Shown in pieces: positions 53,001 to 60,748 of a stretch of DNA of 61,980 bases; positions within the stretch are counted from its first letter, which is position 1, and every line of letters begins with the position of its first letter. The DNA is from an uncultured Desulfobacterales bacterium (GTDB taxonomy: Bacteria > Desulfobacterota > Desulfobacteria > Desulfobacterales > UBA11574). Below the pieces are notes generated by a model. It worked only from the letters and a program-made list of their open reading frames with translations. It did no database searches and was not told the DNA's origin. The stretch covers positions 1 through 61,980 of the forward strand of contig CALLDL010000055.1 in NCBI GenBank assembly GCA_937998305.1, given 5' to 3'. The position numbers and the translations under genes are program-made.

Positions 53001-53067
53001 CAGCACCGATGATCAGCTTTTGGCAAAAATCGATGCCCTGCTTGAATCTGCCATGAAGGATGATTAG
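50020..53067 (+). CDS. Double-length HdrA-like flavo-iron-sulfur protein
   Basis: A 1015-residue protein about 1.5 times a normal HdrA. The first module has an FAD site (VVGGGIGGIQCALDLADTGF), NDCSTCMFSPKL and two Fe-S motifs (CITCGKCAEKCPK near 112; GKCGVCQKICP near 163). From about residue 460 (VGVLVCHCGTN) a second, complete HdrA module follows, with a second FAD site near 602 (VIGGGLAGMTAALTIA) and two C-terminal ferredoxin motifs (CAACLICVRVCPYG; CMGCGICPSECPAK). HdrA is the bifurcating flavin subunit in methanogens. Here two flavins in one chain could serve bifurcation or confurcation, which is inference. No MvhD, FloxABCD or hydrogenase subunit is nearby. Confidence 0.9.
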   Translation: MESYLKNPVGKVIVVGGGIGGIQCALDLADTGFYVYLIEKSHTLGGTMAQLDKTFPTNDCSTCMFSPKLVQVAGHANIEILTTSRILELNGDPGLFTAHIEKRARYINEEKCITCGKCAEKCPKKVPDPFNGELGMRKAAFLTFPQAVPLKYAIDAEHCLYLTKGKCGVCQKICPADAVEYDQKPERLEIDAGAVVISTGFGPALTAKEGEFGYGRYQNVVTSLQYERMLSATGPYEGHLKRPSDGKIPQNVAWIQCVMSRDPARNRPFCSSVCCMHAAKQAVLTRTHGPDTQTTIYFMDIRAHGKGFDDFVDRARSIHGVRYRRSMISQVYLNPENDNLIIETFDHHLNRKKEEEYDLVVLSSGFKPSDGFIDLSKQLGLVANPYGFLTTEFDEPVSTSRPGVFVCGGIESPKDIPETVIQAGAAAAEASILISEARHTETVVEETLEEKPIDAAPRVGVLVCHCGTNIAGVVDIQNVLEDVKRLPHVVFATDFIFTCSTETQQTIVDLIKKHRLNRVVVAACSPKTHEPLFQETLRDAGLNPYLFELASIRDQCSWVHGNNPEKATQKSKELIRASVARSIRLEPLYEKSYPVVNEGLVIGGGLAGMTAALTIADQGFHVHLVEKSDGLGGFAKNLKFTLEGHSPLRLIRYLIERVTHHPNISVYLNSTLVSHGGHLGAFNGTVEKKGERIDIQYGAVIVATGGRPYEPKEYLYGQDDRILTQVEFSKRLLDDPLWARQLKRIVMIQCVGSREPDFPYCSRVCCSAAVKNSLQLKEMNPGAQVVMLYRDVRTFGFKELYYFKARQKGVLFFRYIPEEKPLVYDDSGKLIVDFTDRSSHQDFCIEPDLVVLSEGIRPGEGAQQIARLLKLSTVDEGFFLEAHVKLRPVEFATSGVFLAGLAHSPRFIDESVTMAKSAGQQAMKVLCREKMTTSAAVAEVDAEKCAACLICVRVCPYGAPFINEKGVSEIPPSACMGCGICPSECPAKAIELKHSTDDQLLAKIDALLESAMKDD

Positions 53068-53080
53068 GGTATAATTAACT

Positions 53081-53397
53081 GAGGGGTCGGGGAGTTTTCT
53101 AAATAGTCGCTCCATGGATGATCTTTTTTTAAAACGCGTGAACTCGTGGCAAGGGCTCGTAAAGAAAGAACAGGAACCTATCTTTGAAAAATCAATAGGT
53201 TTGTTATACAATCTTCAATTTCTTTTAAAGACGTGATTTCGGCATGCGCCTGTTCTTTCTAACGATCCCTAAGCCACTCAAACAGCACCCGTTTTAAAAA
53301 AAGATCATCCATTCCGCTGATACATAAGGATTTAGGAGAGAAACTCCCCGAGGGCTCAATTAACTAAGGGGTCGGAGAGTTTTTCTAAATAGTTGCA
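53081..53397. repeat. Long imperfect inverted-repeat element, copy B with partial extra left end
   Basis: The outer arms GAGGGGTCGGGGAGTTTTC (53081-53099) and GAAACTCCCCGAGGGCTC (53340-53357) and inner arms starting ATGGATGAT (53114) and ending ATCATCCAT (53312) give the same nested palindrome as 10491-10785. The internal words ACTCGTGG, CGTAAAGAAAGAACAG and TTCTTTCTAACGATCCCTAA are almost unchanged. A second left end (AATTAACTAAGGGGTCGGAG onward, 53358-53397) follows at once, so the left boundary is partly duplicated. It lies between hdrA and cysK. Confidence 0.75.
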
Positions 53398-53417
53398 GGG
53401 GCTAAATGGAGGAAATC

Positions 53418-54341
53418 ATGAAAACATTTAAAGATATCAATTCCACCGTGGGATCGACACCTCTGGTGCGTCTGAATACCATCGCGGATGGGCTCGGCGC
53501 TGAAATCTTTGCCAAGCTTGAGTTTTTTAGTCCATTGGGAAGTGTCAAGGATCGAATCGGCGTTTCAATGATTGAAGCAGCCGAGGCAAAAGGGTTGATA
53601 AACCCTGAAACCACCATTGTAGAGCCCACCAGCGGCAACACCGGGATTGCTCTGGCGTTTGTCTGTGCTGTCAAAAAGTACCCTCTGACATTGACCATGC
53701 CCGAAACCATGAGCATCGAGCGCAGAAAGCTTTTAAAGCATTTGGGATCGAATCTTGTTTTGACCCCGGGCGCAGACGGGATGAAAGGCGCTATTGCAAA
53801 AGCCGAAGAGATTTTGGAAAATACGTCAAATGCCTATATGCCCGATCAGTTTTCCAATCCTGCCAATCCGGAAATTCACCGAAAAACAACTGCCGAGGAA
53901 ATTTGGCGCGACACCGGCGGCAACGTGGATATCTTTATATCAGGGGTTGGAACCGGCGGCACCATTACCGGGGTATCTGAAGTCATAAAATCCCGAAAAC
54001 CGTCATTTAAAGCCGTGGCAGTGGAGCCTGCTGATTCACCCATCCTGTCAGGCGGTCAGCCCGGACCTCACAAAATCCAGGGTATCGGTGCCGGGTTTGT
54101 GCCGGATGTGTTAAACACCAAAATCATCGACGAGATTGTTACGGTGACCAATGAACAGGCCTTTGAAACTGCCCGAAAGCTGGCAGCACTGGAAGGTATT
54201 TTATGCGGCATATCGTCCGGGGCCGCGGTTTGGGCTGCCATGGAAATGGCCAAGCAGGGTGAAAACAAAGGAAAACAAATTGTGGTCATTTTGCCGAGTA
54301 CCGGTGAACGATATTTGAGCACGGATCTGTTTGTTGACTGA
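53418..54341 (+). CDS. cysK: Cysteine synthase A
   Basis: A 307-residue O-acetylserine sulfhydrylase with the PLP lysine in [11 protein letters not shown], the substrate loop [12 protein letters not shown] and the PLP phosphate loop [15 protein letters not shown]. It makes cysteine from O-acetylserine and sulfide, using the product of CysE (16313-17263). TGGAGGAAATC immediately precedes the ATG at 53418. The upstream in-frame ATG at 53406 overlaps this site and is rejected. Confidence 0.96.
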   Translation: MKTFKDINSTVGSTPLVRLNTIADGLGAEIFAKLEFFSPLGSVKDRIGVSMIEAAEAKGLINPETTIVEPTSGNTGIALAFVCAVKKYPLTLTMPETMSIERRKLLKHLGSNLVLTPGADGMKGAIAKAEEILENTSNAYMPDQFSNPANPEIHRKTTAEEIWRDTGGNVDIFISGVGTGGTITGVSEVIKSRKPSFKAVAVEPADSPILSGGQPGPHKIQGIGAGFVPDVLNTKIIDEIVTVTNEQAFETARKLAALEGILCGISSGAAVWAAMEMAKQGENKGKQIVVILPSTGERYLSTDLFVD

Positions 54342-54368
54342 AGACATATTTCACAAATACATCTAACA

Positions 54369-54507
54369 AGTGTCCATCCATAAATAGTCTTTTTGCCCTA
54401 TCTCTGCGCCTGCCCTGTGAAATGCGGAGCCTATTTCTCTGGGGCGTAGGCCCTACGGGCCGGAGGCTTGGTCTTGAGCAAAAATTCTCATTTATGGATG
54501 GACACTA
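54369..54507. mobile_element. MITE-like element with perfect 17-bp terminal inverted repeats, copy 2
   Basis: AGTGTCCATCCATAAAT (54369-54385) is the exact reverse complement of ATTTATGGATGGACACT (54491-54507). The 139-bp element has a GC-rich interior (GTAGGCCCTACGGGCC hairpin) and no coding capacity. CTAAC occurs on both sides (54363-54367 and 54506-54510) but overlaps the right repeat, so a target duplication is uncertain. Confidence 0.75.
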
Positions 54508-54559
54508 ACCTAGGGGATTTTGTTGTCGAAATTTTTTGTCCCTAAAATCATACCATGCC

Positions 54560-54686
54560 ACAAATCAAACCGTACACGCTTTTTATAAAAGATTATCCAT
54601 CTTGTTGGGGCATAATTGCAAGTGAAGACCACATCCCGCGAACACGAACATTTTTATTTACAATTTAAATACCCCGACTCCTCACC
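54560..54686. repeat. Right-hand fragment of the long inverted-repeat element, copy C
   Basis: GTACACGCTTTTTATAAAAG followed by ATTATCCAT (54572-54600) matches the right inner arm of copies A and B, and ACCCCGACTCCTCACC (54671-54686) matches their right outer end. The left half is absent. This shows the element family can be truncated. Confidence 0.5.
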
Positions 54687-54834
54687 TTATTAATAATTTT
54701 GACTACCTCTATGCTGTTCGCTTTAACGCGCTCTTATTTGCCCAGACAGCTTTCCGATGGAAACGGAATCATCCTGCGGCTTACTGAGATTGTGACCGCT
54801 GGTTCAAATTTGTGGGAATAAGATTTGCTGGCGC

Positions 54835-54926
54835 AAAATGCTACAGTATGGGCCTTTTTGCACCATTGATATAACCGCTTGATTTTGTAAAAATTTCAGA
54901 AATATCGGCTCAGAGTGTAGCATTTT
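54835..54926. promoter_or_regulatory. Inverted enhancer-like motifs upstream of the GcvH-like gene
   Basis: AAAATGCTACA (54835-54845) and its exact reverse complement TGTAGCATTTT (54916-54926) lie about 195 and 115 bp upstream of a -24/-12 promoter at 55033. Paired sites at this distance fit binding by an NtrC-family activator such as the one encoded at 56646-57998. No gene is present in the 54687-55120 stretch. Confidence 0.5.
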
Positions 54927-55032
54927 GAGCCATATTGCCAAATCAGCTGGCAGGGTAATTGCTTTATATCCATCATATAAAATACATTATGATTACAAAT
55001 CGTTATGGGCATAGATGGAAAAGTTGCATGAT

Positions 55033-55050
55033 TTGGCACCGATTATGCTT
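55033..55050 (+). promoter_or_regulatory. Sigma54 (-24/-12) promoter of the GcvH-like gene
   Basis: TTGGCACCGATTATGCTT has GG (55035-55036) and GC (55047-55048) separated by 10 bases and a near-consensus TTGGCAC. The predicted start is near 55060, about 60 bases before the ATG at 55121. A second sequence with correct GG-N10-GC spacing, CTGGCAGGGTAATTGCTT (54947-54964), lies upstream and could be an alternative promoter. Confidence 0.7.
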
Positions 55051-55120
55051 TAGAAATAGGGTAACGAGTTAGACAAATACATCAATAGAACCCTATGATC
55101 CAGAGTTAAGGAGGTTTATC

Positions 55121-56032
55121 ATGGAAAAACGAGCAACGAAAAAAACGAGCAACCCTTTTGTTTATGGTATCACCAACGATCAATGCGTGTGGAGCAGGGC
55201 CGGTGTGATCAAGCCTATGAAGTGCATCAATGCCTTTGACTGCCTCGACTGTTCCTTAGACCGGAGGGTGCAATCCAATTTTGAGACAAAACAAGCGCAG
55301 GCCGGGAAGATGGGAAAAGCCCATCTCACACCAAGGATGCGAATGCTGAGTAGCCAGCTAAAATGCCGACACATGTTCAGTGGCCGCGTTGATTACAAGA
55401 TGTGCGCTCACAATTACAACTGTGTAAAATGCCCATATGACAAAATGATCGAAGACACGGGTTACATGCCCGGTATCAAGCAGCCGGTTTGTGATCAGGC
55501 TGCAGGCTTCAATGTAGCTAGAGATCACTATTTTCATTATGGACATACATGGGCCAGGGTGGAATACGGTGGCCGGGTGCGAGTCGGCATAGATGACTTT
55601 GCCCTTCGCCTGCTAGGCCCACAGGATGAAATCAAGCTTCCCGGGCTGGGGGAAACGGTTTTCCAGGGCCAGCATCAGGCTACCCTGAAACGGGACCAGA
55701 ACGAAGCTGTAACTCTGAGTCCGGTGGACGGCAAAGTGGTTGCTGTTAACTATAAAGTAAAAAAGAAAGTCCAAATTCCCAATGATTCGCCCTATTATGG
55801 CGGCTGGCTAATGGTCATTGAACCGACTGATCTTAGAAAAAATTTGAAAAATTTATTCTTCGGCACTGAGAGTCTGGCCTGGATGGATGATGAAGCCACT
55901 CGTCTGAATACGCTGCTGAGTGAAGAAACCGGTTACCAGATGGCGGCCACAGGTGGTGAGGCCATCAAGGATATCTATGGGATGGTGCCGAGAATCGGCT
56001 GGGATCGATTGGTTGAAGAATTTTTAGGTTAA
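55121..56032 (+). CDS. GcvH-like protein with duplicated four-cysteine modules
   Basis: A 303-residue cytoplasmic protein. Residues 22-44 and 82-104 each hold cysteines in the identical spacing C-x12-C-x5-C-x2-C (Cys 22, 35, 41, 44 and 82, 95, 101, 104), likely metal or Fe-S sites. From about residue 140 a glycine-cleavage H-protein/lipoyl fold follows (HYFHYGHTWARVEYGGRVRV, LPGLGETVFQGQ, AVTLSPVDGKVVAVN). A lysine (ATLKRDQ) is near the usual lipoylation position, but the surrounding EsvKA motif is altered and two residues are inserted, so lipoylation is uncertain. AAGGAGG precedes the ATG. A sigma54 promoter and inverted sites lie upstream and a kinase/sigma54-activator pair is encoded convergently. 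Confidence 0.8.
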   Translation: MEKRATKKTSNPFVYGITNDQCVWSRAGVIKPMKCINAFDCLDCSLDRRVQSNFETKQAQAGKMGKAHLTPRMRMLSSQLKCRHMFSGRVDYKMCAHNYNCVKCPYDKMIEDTGYMPGIKQPVCDQAAGFNVARDHYFHYGHTWARVEYGGRVRVGIDDFALRLLGPQDEIKLPGLGETVFQGQHQATLKRDQNEAVTLSPVDGKVVAVNYKVKKKVQIPNDSPYYGGWLMVIEPTDLRKNLKNLFFGTESLAWMDDEATRLNTLLSEETGYQMAATGGEAIKDIYGMVPRIGWDRLVEEFLG

Positions 56033-56058
56033 GCTGACCCTAACGAGGATTTGGATCC

Positions 56059-56622
56059 TTAAATATCACGGTTAATCAATGTTTCCAGGTGCCGTTTGAT
56101 TTCATATTCGCATGCCGAACAAAAGTACAGAGATAGCGAATCCAACGGCTCTAAATCACTGGAGTGCTTCATCAGGCAGGTGGTTTTCCAGCAATGTTTA
56201 ATGCCCAATAAATGACCGACTTCATGGAGACTGATCTTGGCGATCCGCTGGTAGGTCACCGCTGGATCCTCGGCGGAAAGACGATGCAGTGAAACCAAAG
56301 CCGCCTTGCCCCCAAGTTGTGATTCGCCGTAGACGAAAGTGAGAATTGGCGAGCATAAATCACTCTCAATTAGCCCCAACTTGAGTGGTGCTCCGTCGGT
56401 TATAGAGCATAGTGTTTTAATGATCTTGGCCGCATCGAATTGATTGCGACCCGGTACGTAGGCATAATCAGGTTTGTCGAGCACCGGCCGGATGTCGGTG
56501 TTGAGGCCCATTATCGCCTGAAGGTTTGCAGCGACGATGGAGACCGCAGTTTCATTTACATGGCCCAATAGGATGAGATCTAGCAGGGCTTTATCTGTCT
56601 GTTTTGATTGATTTGTGTGCAA
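56059..56622 (-). CDS. amzA: Archaemetzincin-family zinc protease
   Basis: A 187-residue protein with the archaemetzincin signature HEVGHLLGIKH followed by CWKTTCLM and, further on, CSACEYEIKR. The HExxHxxGxxH residues bind catalytic zinc, the CxxxxCxM segment contains the Met turn, and the four cysteines bind a second zinc. The family (AMZ/AmzA) comprises minimal peptidases whose bacterial substrates are unknown. The stop codon of the upstream response regulator lies 23 bases before its start, so the two are likely cotranscribed. It converges on the GcvH-like gene. Confidence 0.9.
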   Translation of the reverse strand: MHTNQSKQTDKALLDLILLGHVNETAVSIVAANLQAIMGLNTDIRPVLDKPDYAYVPGRNQFDAAKIIKTLCSITDGAPLKLGLIESDLCSPILTFVYGESQLGGKAALVSLHRLSAEDPAVTYQRIAKISLHEVGHLLGIKHCWKTTCLMKHSSDLEPLDSLSLYFCSACEYEIKRHLETLINRDI

Positions 56623-56645
56623 GTTGTCTACATCTAGGATCGGCC

Positions 56646-57998
56646 TTAAGGCCGGGTCATATGATAGCGTTTTATCTTTCTGTTGAGGGTGCTTCGATCA
56701 ATTCCTAATTGTTTGGCTGCCCGGCTTATGTTCCAATTACACGCTTCCAAGGCGGCTCGTACATGGCTGATTTCAACTTCTTTTAATGTAAGTGTACCCA
56801 GTTGGCATTCAGCACCCGGGGTGTTCAAAAAGGTCAACTCTTTCGCCCCAATCATTCTTCCCCGTGCTATCACAACCGCACGTTCGATGACGTTACGCAA
56901 TTCTCGAACGTTACCGGGCCAGGAATAGGACATCAACATACCCAGGGCTCTCTGAGTGAACCCTTCCATACGTTTGCCGGTCTCCTGGACGTAGCGCTCC
57001 AGAAAATGATCAGCCAGAGCTGGAACATCCTCTAAACGTTCCCGGAGCGGGGCGACAGGAACAGTGATGACGTTAATCCGATAGAAAAAATCCTCCCGGA
57101 ATTGGTTTTCCTTGATAAGTTGGGGAAGGTCCTGATGGGTGGCGCTGATTAGGCGGAAATTGGTCTCTATGGCACGACTGCCACCCAGCCGCTCAAATTT
57201 TTTTTCTTCCAATGCGCGTAAAAGAGAAACCTGCATTTTGGTGGAAATTTCCCCGACCTCGTCTAGAAACAAAGTGCCGTTATTGGCCATCTCCAGTCGA
57301 CCACGCCGAGCTTTGGCGGCGCCGGTAAATGCACCTCTTTCGTGGCCAAAAATCTCACTTTCTAAAAGCGTCTCTGATAAAGCCCCACAGTTTATGGCCA
57401 CAAACGGCCCGTAAGACTGCTCGCTATGTGTATGAATGGTATGCGCTATCAATTCCTTTCCCACCCCGGTTTCTCCTGTGATGAGCACCGGTGCTGAGGA
57501 GGGTGCAACATCCTCAATAATTGAAAAAACCTTCTGCATGGTTTCAGACTGTGCGACAAAACCCTCGAAAATGGTCTCTCGCTGTTCCGCCAACTGCTCC
57601 CGCAAAGCGATGTTTTCATCTCGTAAAGCCTTGCTCGCTATAACACGTTCCATGAGCAGGGAGAGTTGATCAGGATCGAAGGGCTTGCAAAGGTAATCGC
57701 AGGCACCACGCTTCATGGCTTCTACCGCCGTCTGGATGGATCCATGGGCAGTGATCATAATCACATCGACATCCGGTTGTTTCTCTTTTAATCTGGCCAG
57801 AAGTTCAAGGCCGTCCATTCCGGGCATCTTAATATCTACCAAGTACACATCACAGGGTTTCTGCTGCATTCGCTCCAGTGCCTCCGGGCCGGAGCCTGCT
57901 GTTTCAACCCAGTATCCGTCTTTTTGAAACCATGCTGCCAGAGCTTCGCAAATGTTCTCTTCATCATCTACTACCATGATCTGCATCGCAGAACTCAT
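56646..57998 (-). CDS. NtrC-family sigma54-dependent response regulator
   Basis: About 450 residues: receiver (IMVVDDEENI, VYLVDIKMPGMDG, YLCKPF), AAA+ domain (Walker A GETGVGKELIAHT, GAFTGA, NGTLFLDEVGEI) and Fis HTH (VRAALEACNWNISRAAKQLG, IDRSTLNRKIKRY). The ATG at 57998 follows TGGAGGAG at 7 bases and is preferred over 58052, which would add 18 residues. It is downstream of the kinase gene and upstream of amzA. The -24/-12 promoter of the convergent GcvH-like gene is a probable target, which is inference. Confidence 0.93.
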   Translation of the reverse strand: MSSAMQIMVVDDEENICEALAAWFQKDGYWVETAGSGPEALERMQQKPCDVYLVDIKMPGMDGLELLARLKEKQPDVDVIMITAHGSIQTAVEAMKRGACDYLCKPFDPDQLSLLMERVIASKALRDENIALREQLAEQRETIFEGFVAQSETMQKVFSIIEDVAPSSAPVLITGETGVGKELIAHTIHTHSEQSYGPFVAINCGALSETLLESEIFGHERGAFTGAAKARRGRLEMANNGTLFLDEVGEISTKMQVSLLRALEEKKFERLGGSRAIETNFRLISATHQDLPQLIKENQFREDFFYRINVITVPVAPLRERLEDVPALADHFLERYVQETGKRMEGFTQRALGMLMSYSWPGNVRELRNVIERAVVIARGRMIGAKELTFLNTPGAECQLGTLTLKEVEISHVRAALEACNWNISRAAKQLGIDRSTLNRKIKRYHMTRP

Positions 57999-58043
57999 CG
58001 ATTTGCTCCTCCAATTTAATAGGTCGCGTTTGACATTATGGTT

Positions 58044-58066
58044 CTTCTCCAATTTAGTTGGAGAAG
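58044..58066. repeat. Perfect 9-bp hairpin between kinase and regulator genes
   Basis: CTTCTCCAA (58044-58052) and TTGGAGAAG (58058-58066) form a hairpin with a 5-base loop in the kinase-regulator gap. No T-run follows on the coding strand, so it is more likely a processing or attenuation structure than a terminator. Nearby GAGGATTCAAGGGGTCAAGG (from 58074) and a following GATTCAAG are tandemly repetitive. Confidence 0.45.
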
Positions 58067-58204
58067 AGGGTCCGAGGATTCAAGGGGTCAAGGATTCAAG
58101 CTTGTACCCTTTGGGATCACACCTGCTCAATTGAAGATGACCCACTTATTTTGCCCCAATTAACTACAACTAATCGGGAGATGACCCAACATTATGAACC
58201 TCAT

Positions 58205-59773
58205 CTATATTGCTGAGGACATTGATTTGGCATCCGCATAGCCCTTTTTATCGGGCGAACTTTTGGGCAATTTAATCTTAAACACGGCGCCCTTGCCCGG
58301 TTTGCTGCTGACCTCTATAGCGCCATTATGTTCTCGTATAATGCCGTAAGTCATAGATAACCCGAGTCCGACGCCTTTGCCGTCCACTTTGGTCGAGTAA
58401 AAAGGTTCGAATATGTGGGGTAAATCTTCCGGCTTGATTCCCTGGCCGTTATCGGCAACGGTTAGCCATACCATGCCCTCTCCATCATCCAGTCCTCCGC
58501 TGATGGTCAGCTTTCCACCTTCAGGCATGGATTCAATGGCGTTAAATATCAAGTTCATCAGGCATTGCTGAATCTGAGCACTATCACCACATATTTTAAA
58601 AGGCGCTTTCGGCAGATTTACTTCATATTCTACTTGGCTAGACTCGAGTTGATGCTTGGTCAACATCATGATCGTTTTAACGACCTCGATCAGATCCATA
58701 TCCTTTGCTTCAATACTTTTCTGCCGTGCGAAGGTCAGCAAATTGTTAACGATGCTGCCACATCGCAGTGCCTCGCGAATAGACAAATCCAAATACCGTT
58801 CAAATCCGGCCGAGCCTTCCGCAGGCATTTTATTCTCCCGCAGATAGGACAAAATGAGTTTGTTGAAGGTGACGATGCTGGTGATAGGGTTGTTGATCTC
58901 ATGACAGACCGAAGCGACCAATCGGCCCAAAGATGCCAGTCGGTCTTCCTGTGCAAAGCGTGACAAATCGTCTTTGATGACCCGGGTGTGCTGTGCGATA
59001 CTATCGGCAAGAACCTTTGTTATATCTCTTACGGTTATCACTAGCTGGACGATTTCGTTCAATTGGTTGAATATGGGATAGGCTGTCACTTGGGAAATTT
59101 GAGGTTCTCCATCGAAGCCGGAAGTTTCGTGCATGACTCGGGAGGGCTGGCGAGTCTTTAACGTTTCTTGAGCCGGACAGACTCTTCCAATACAGTCGCA
59201 ATGTTTCAGAGAGTCATGGATGACTTCGAAACAGGACTTTCCGAGGACAAACTCACGGCCTTTATCTCCGGTGATTAACGGAGAGTCATTGCAGTTGATA
59301 ATGCGGAAATTACGGTCTATAACCATGACACCGTCCGGTGAAGCCTCCAAAAGCGCAGAGGCAAATGATGTGGCCAGGTTGATTTCAGTTGCTTTATCGG
59401 CAACTCGCTCATACAGAGTTGCGATATCTAATAAAAGCATTGAAGCCTGGCGGTCTAATATACCCACCGTGGGTTGTTTATGCTTAACCAGATCGGACAG
59501 TATTTGCTGTTCTCCGGTTAATTCAAGAATAAAATCCAAATGTTCCATAGACAACATTTCTATATAATTATCAAATAGTTCTATATCCATTTCGCCGGCG
59601 TATTTATAACATGCGATGGATTTGGTAACGGCCGCTATTCCGGCGATCTTGAACTGGAAATGGACAGGTTTGATTGATTTCAGCGCCTGCATGATGGATA
59701 GACAGCGGGAACCCCTGGCGACCAGGCCGACATTAAGCACCAGGCAGTGCTCCAACTCTTTACTTATGGCCAT
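58205..59773 (-). CDS. Soluble PAS-domain sensor histidine kinase
   Basis: About 522 residues without transmembrane helices. A Rossmann-like N-terminal region (about 10-130, LNVGLVARGSRCLSIMQALK) precedes a PAS domain (about 150-265, LEASPDGVMVIDRNFRIINC) with CDCIGRVC cysteines that could bind metal. HisKA (VCHEINNPITSIVTFNKL) and HATPase_c (NLIFNAIESMPEGG, DNGQGI, GKGVGLGLSMTYGIIREHNG) follow. GGAG at 7 bases supports the ATG at 59773. It is the likely partner of the downstream NtrC-type regulator. Being soluble, it should sense a cytoplasmic signal, with the N-terminal domain perhaps binding a nucleotide cofactor. Confidence 0.88.
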   Translation of the reverse strand: MAISKELEHCLVLNVGLVARGSRCLSIMQALKSIKPVHFQFKIAGIAAVTKSIACYKYAGEMDIELFDNYIEMLSMEHLDFILELTGEQQILSDLVKHKQPTVGILDRQASMLLLDIATLYERVADKATEINLATSFASALLEASPDGVMVIDRNFRIINCNDSPLITGDKGREFVLGKSCFEVIHDSLKHCDCIGRVCPAQETLKTRQPSRVMHETSGFDGEPQISQVTAYPIFNQLNEIVQLVITVRDITKVLADSIAQHTRVIKDDLSRFAQEDRLASLGRLVASVCHEINNPITSIVTFNKLILSYLRENKMPAEGSAGFERYLDLSIREALRCGSIVNNLLTFARQKSIEAKDMDLIEVVKTIMMLTKHQLESSQVEYEVNLPKAPFKICGDSAQIQQCLMNLIFNAIESMPEGGKLTISGGLDDGEGMVWLTVADNGQGIKPEDLPHIFEPFYSTKVDGKGVGLGLSMTYGIIREHNGAIEVSSKPGKGAVFKIKLPKSSPDKKGYADAKSMSSAI

Positions 59774-60143
59774 GCTCATTCTCCTTCCAAAGACCAAACG
59801 TATGAAAATGGTGGTGAGGTTTGTGGAGAAGATGGATTCAAATGCTATAATGAACGAGTTCTAACCTATACATATTAAACTCGCTAGATCTTGGCACATA
59901 GCTGCGATGAGCAATTAATCATTCAGGACAAAACGAAAAGTATTGTAACTTTATCAGCGGGGAGTGTCAGTATATACGCAAGCATCGGCAGATATGATAA
60001 AATGCGCGCTCCAACTCCATGAGTAACGCAATTAATAATATTTTAATTTTTATGTGGGGTTTTTGTCAAGCAACAAACGGTGAACAAGGGAAAGGAAGAT
60101 TATGGTGCTTTCCGATTTAGCATCGCATCTGTATGATTTTACC
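59774..60143. other. Intergenic region without a recognised gene
   Basis: About 370 bases upstream of the kinase gene contain no credible frame. TTGGCACATAGCTGCG near 59896 resembles a sigma54 element but GG and GC are 9 rather than 10 bases apart and it points away from the kinase. No repeats stand out. Confidence 0.4.
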
Positions 60144-60644
60144 TTATTTGTCAAACTCTGATTTCATTTCCTGCTCCAATGCCTGTATACGATTCATAAC
60201 ATTTTGCATAAATATTTGAGAAGATTCGCCGAGCTTCTGCATAGCGATTTGCTGTTTATTGATGTACAATTGGCCTAATTCAGACTCAAAAAATTGTATC
60301 AAGGACCTCAATTCTTCATCTGAATATATTGATTTGATAATTTTCACGTGGTTTCCTTTGATTTTTTCCCACGACAATTCTTCAACTAAAATATTCGTCA
60401 TCTTGTTACTATATTTTTTAAGTAATTTGCGTTGATTTTCATTTAAGTCCTTTGCTTGGGAACGTTTATTTATTTGCTGTGAGATTTGTGTTTTTAGCAT
60501 ATCGAGTAATTTGCTGTTTTGATCCTTTTGCTTGGTAACAACTAAAAATTTTTCTGCGAGAATATCGGATCCATCTTGATTTGCACTTGAATTTATAGGA
60601 ACTGACAAAAAAAATAAAAGCAGAATAATTGTAACGTATCTCAT
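60144..60644 (-). CDS. Exported DUF2059 protein
   Basis: A 166-residue protein with a signal peptide (about residues 1-21, ending NSSANQD) and a helical DUF2059-type domain containing YSDEELRSLIQFFESELGQL. DUF2059 proteins are small periplasmic helical proteins of unknown function. There are no cysteines in the mature part. It is a single gene, on the same strand as the spermidine-synthase-like gene downstream in coordinate, about 100 bases away. Confidence 0.8.
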   Translation of the reverse strand: MRYVTIILLLFFLSVPINSSANQDGSDILAEKFLVVTKQKDQNSKLLDMLKTQISQQINKRSQAKDLNENQRKLLKKYSNKMTNILVEELSWEKIKGNHVKIIKSIYSDEELRSLIQFFESELGQLYINKQQIAMQKLGESSQIFMQNVMNRIQALEQEMKSEFDK

Positions 60645-60748
60645 ATAATTTCCTTTTGTTTTAGCATTAGAGTGACGCCCCTCAAATTATAAAGTTCTAC
60701 ATTTTACTCTTATCGTTTATCATCAAGGGTTAAACATATTTCCCCTCT

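Noticed and set aside
59894-59910. Sigma54 promoter upstream of the soluble kinase
   Set aside because: GG and GC are 9 bases apart and the orientation is away from the kinase gene.
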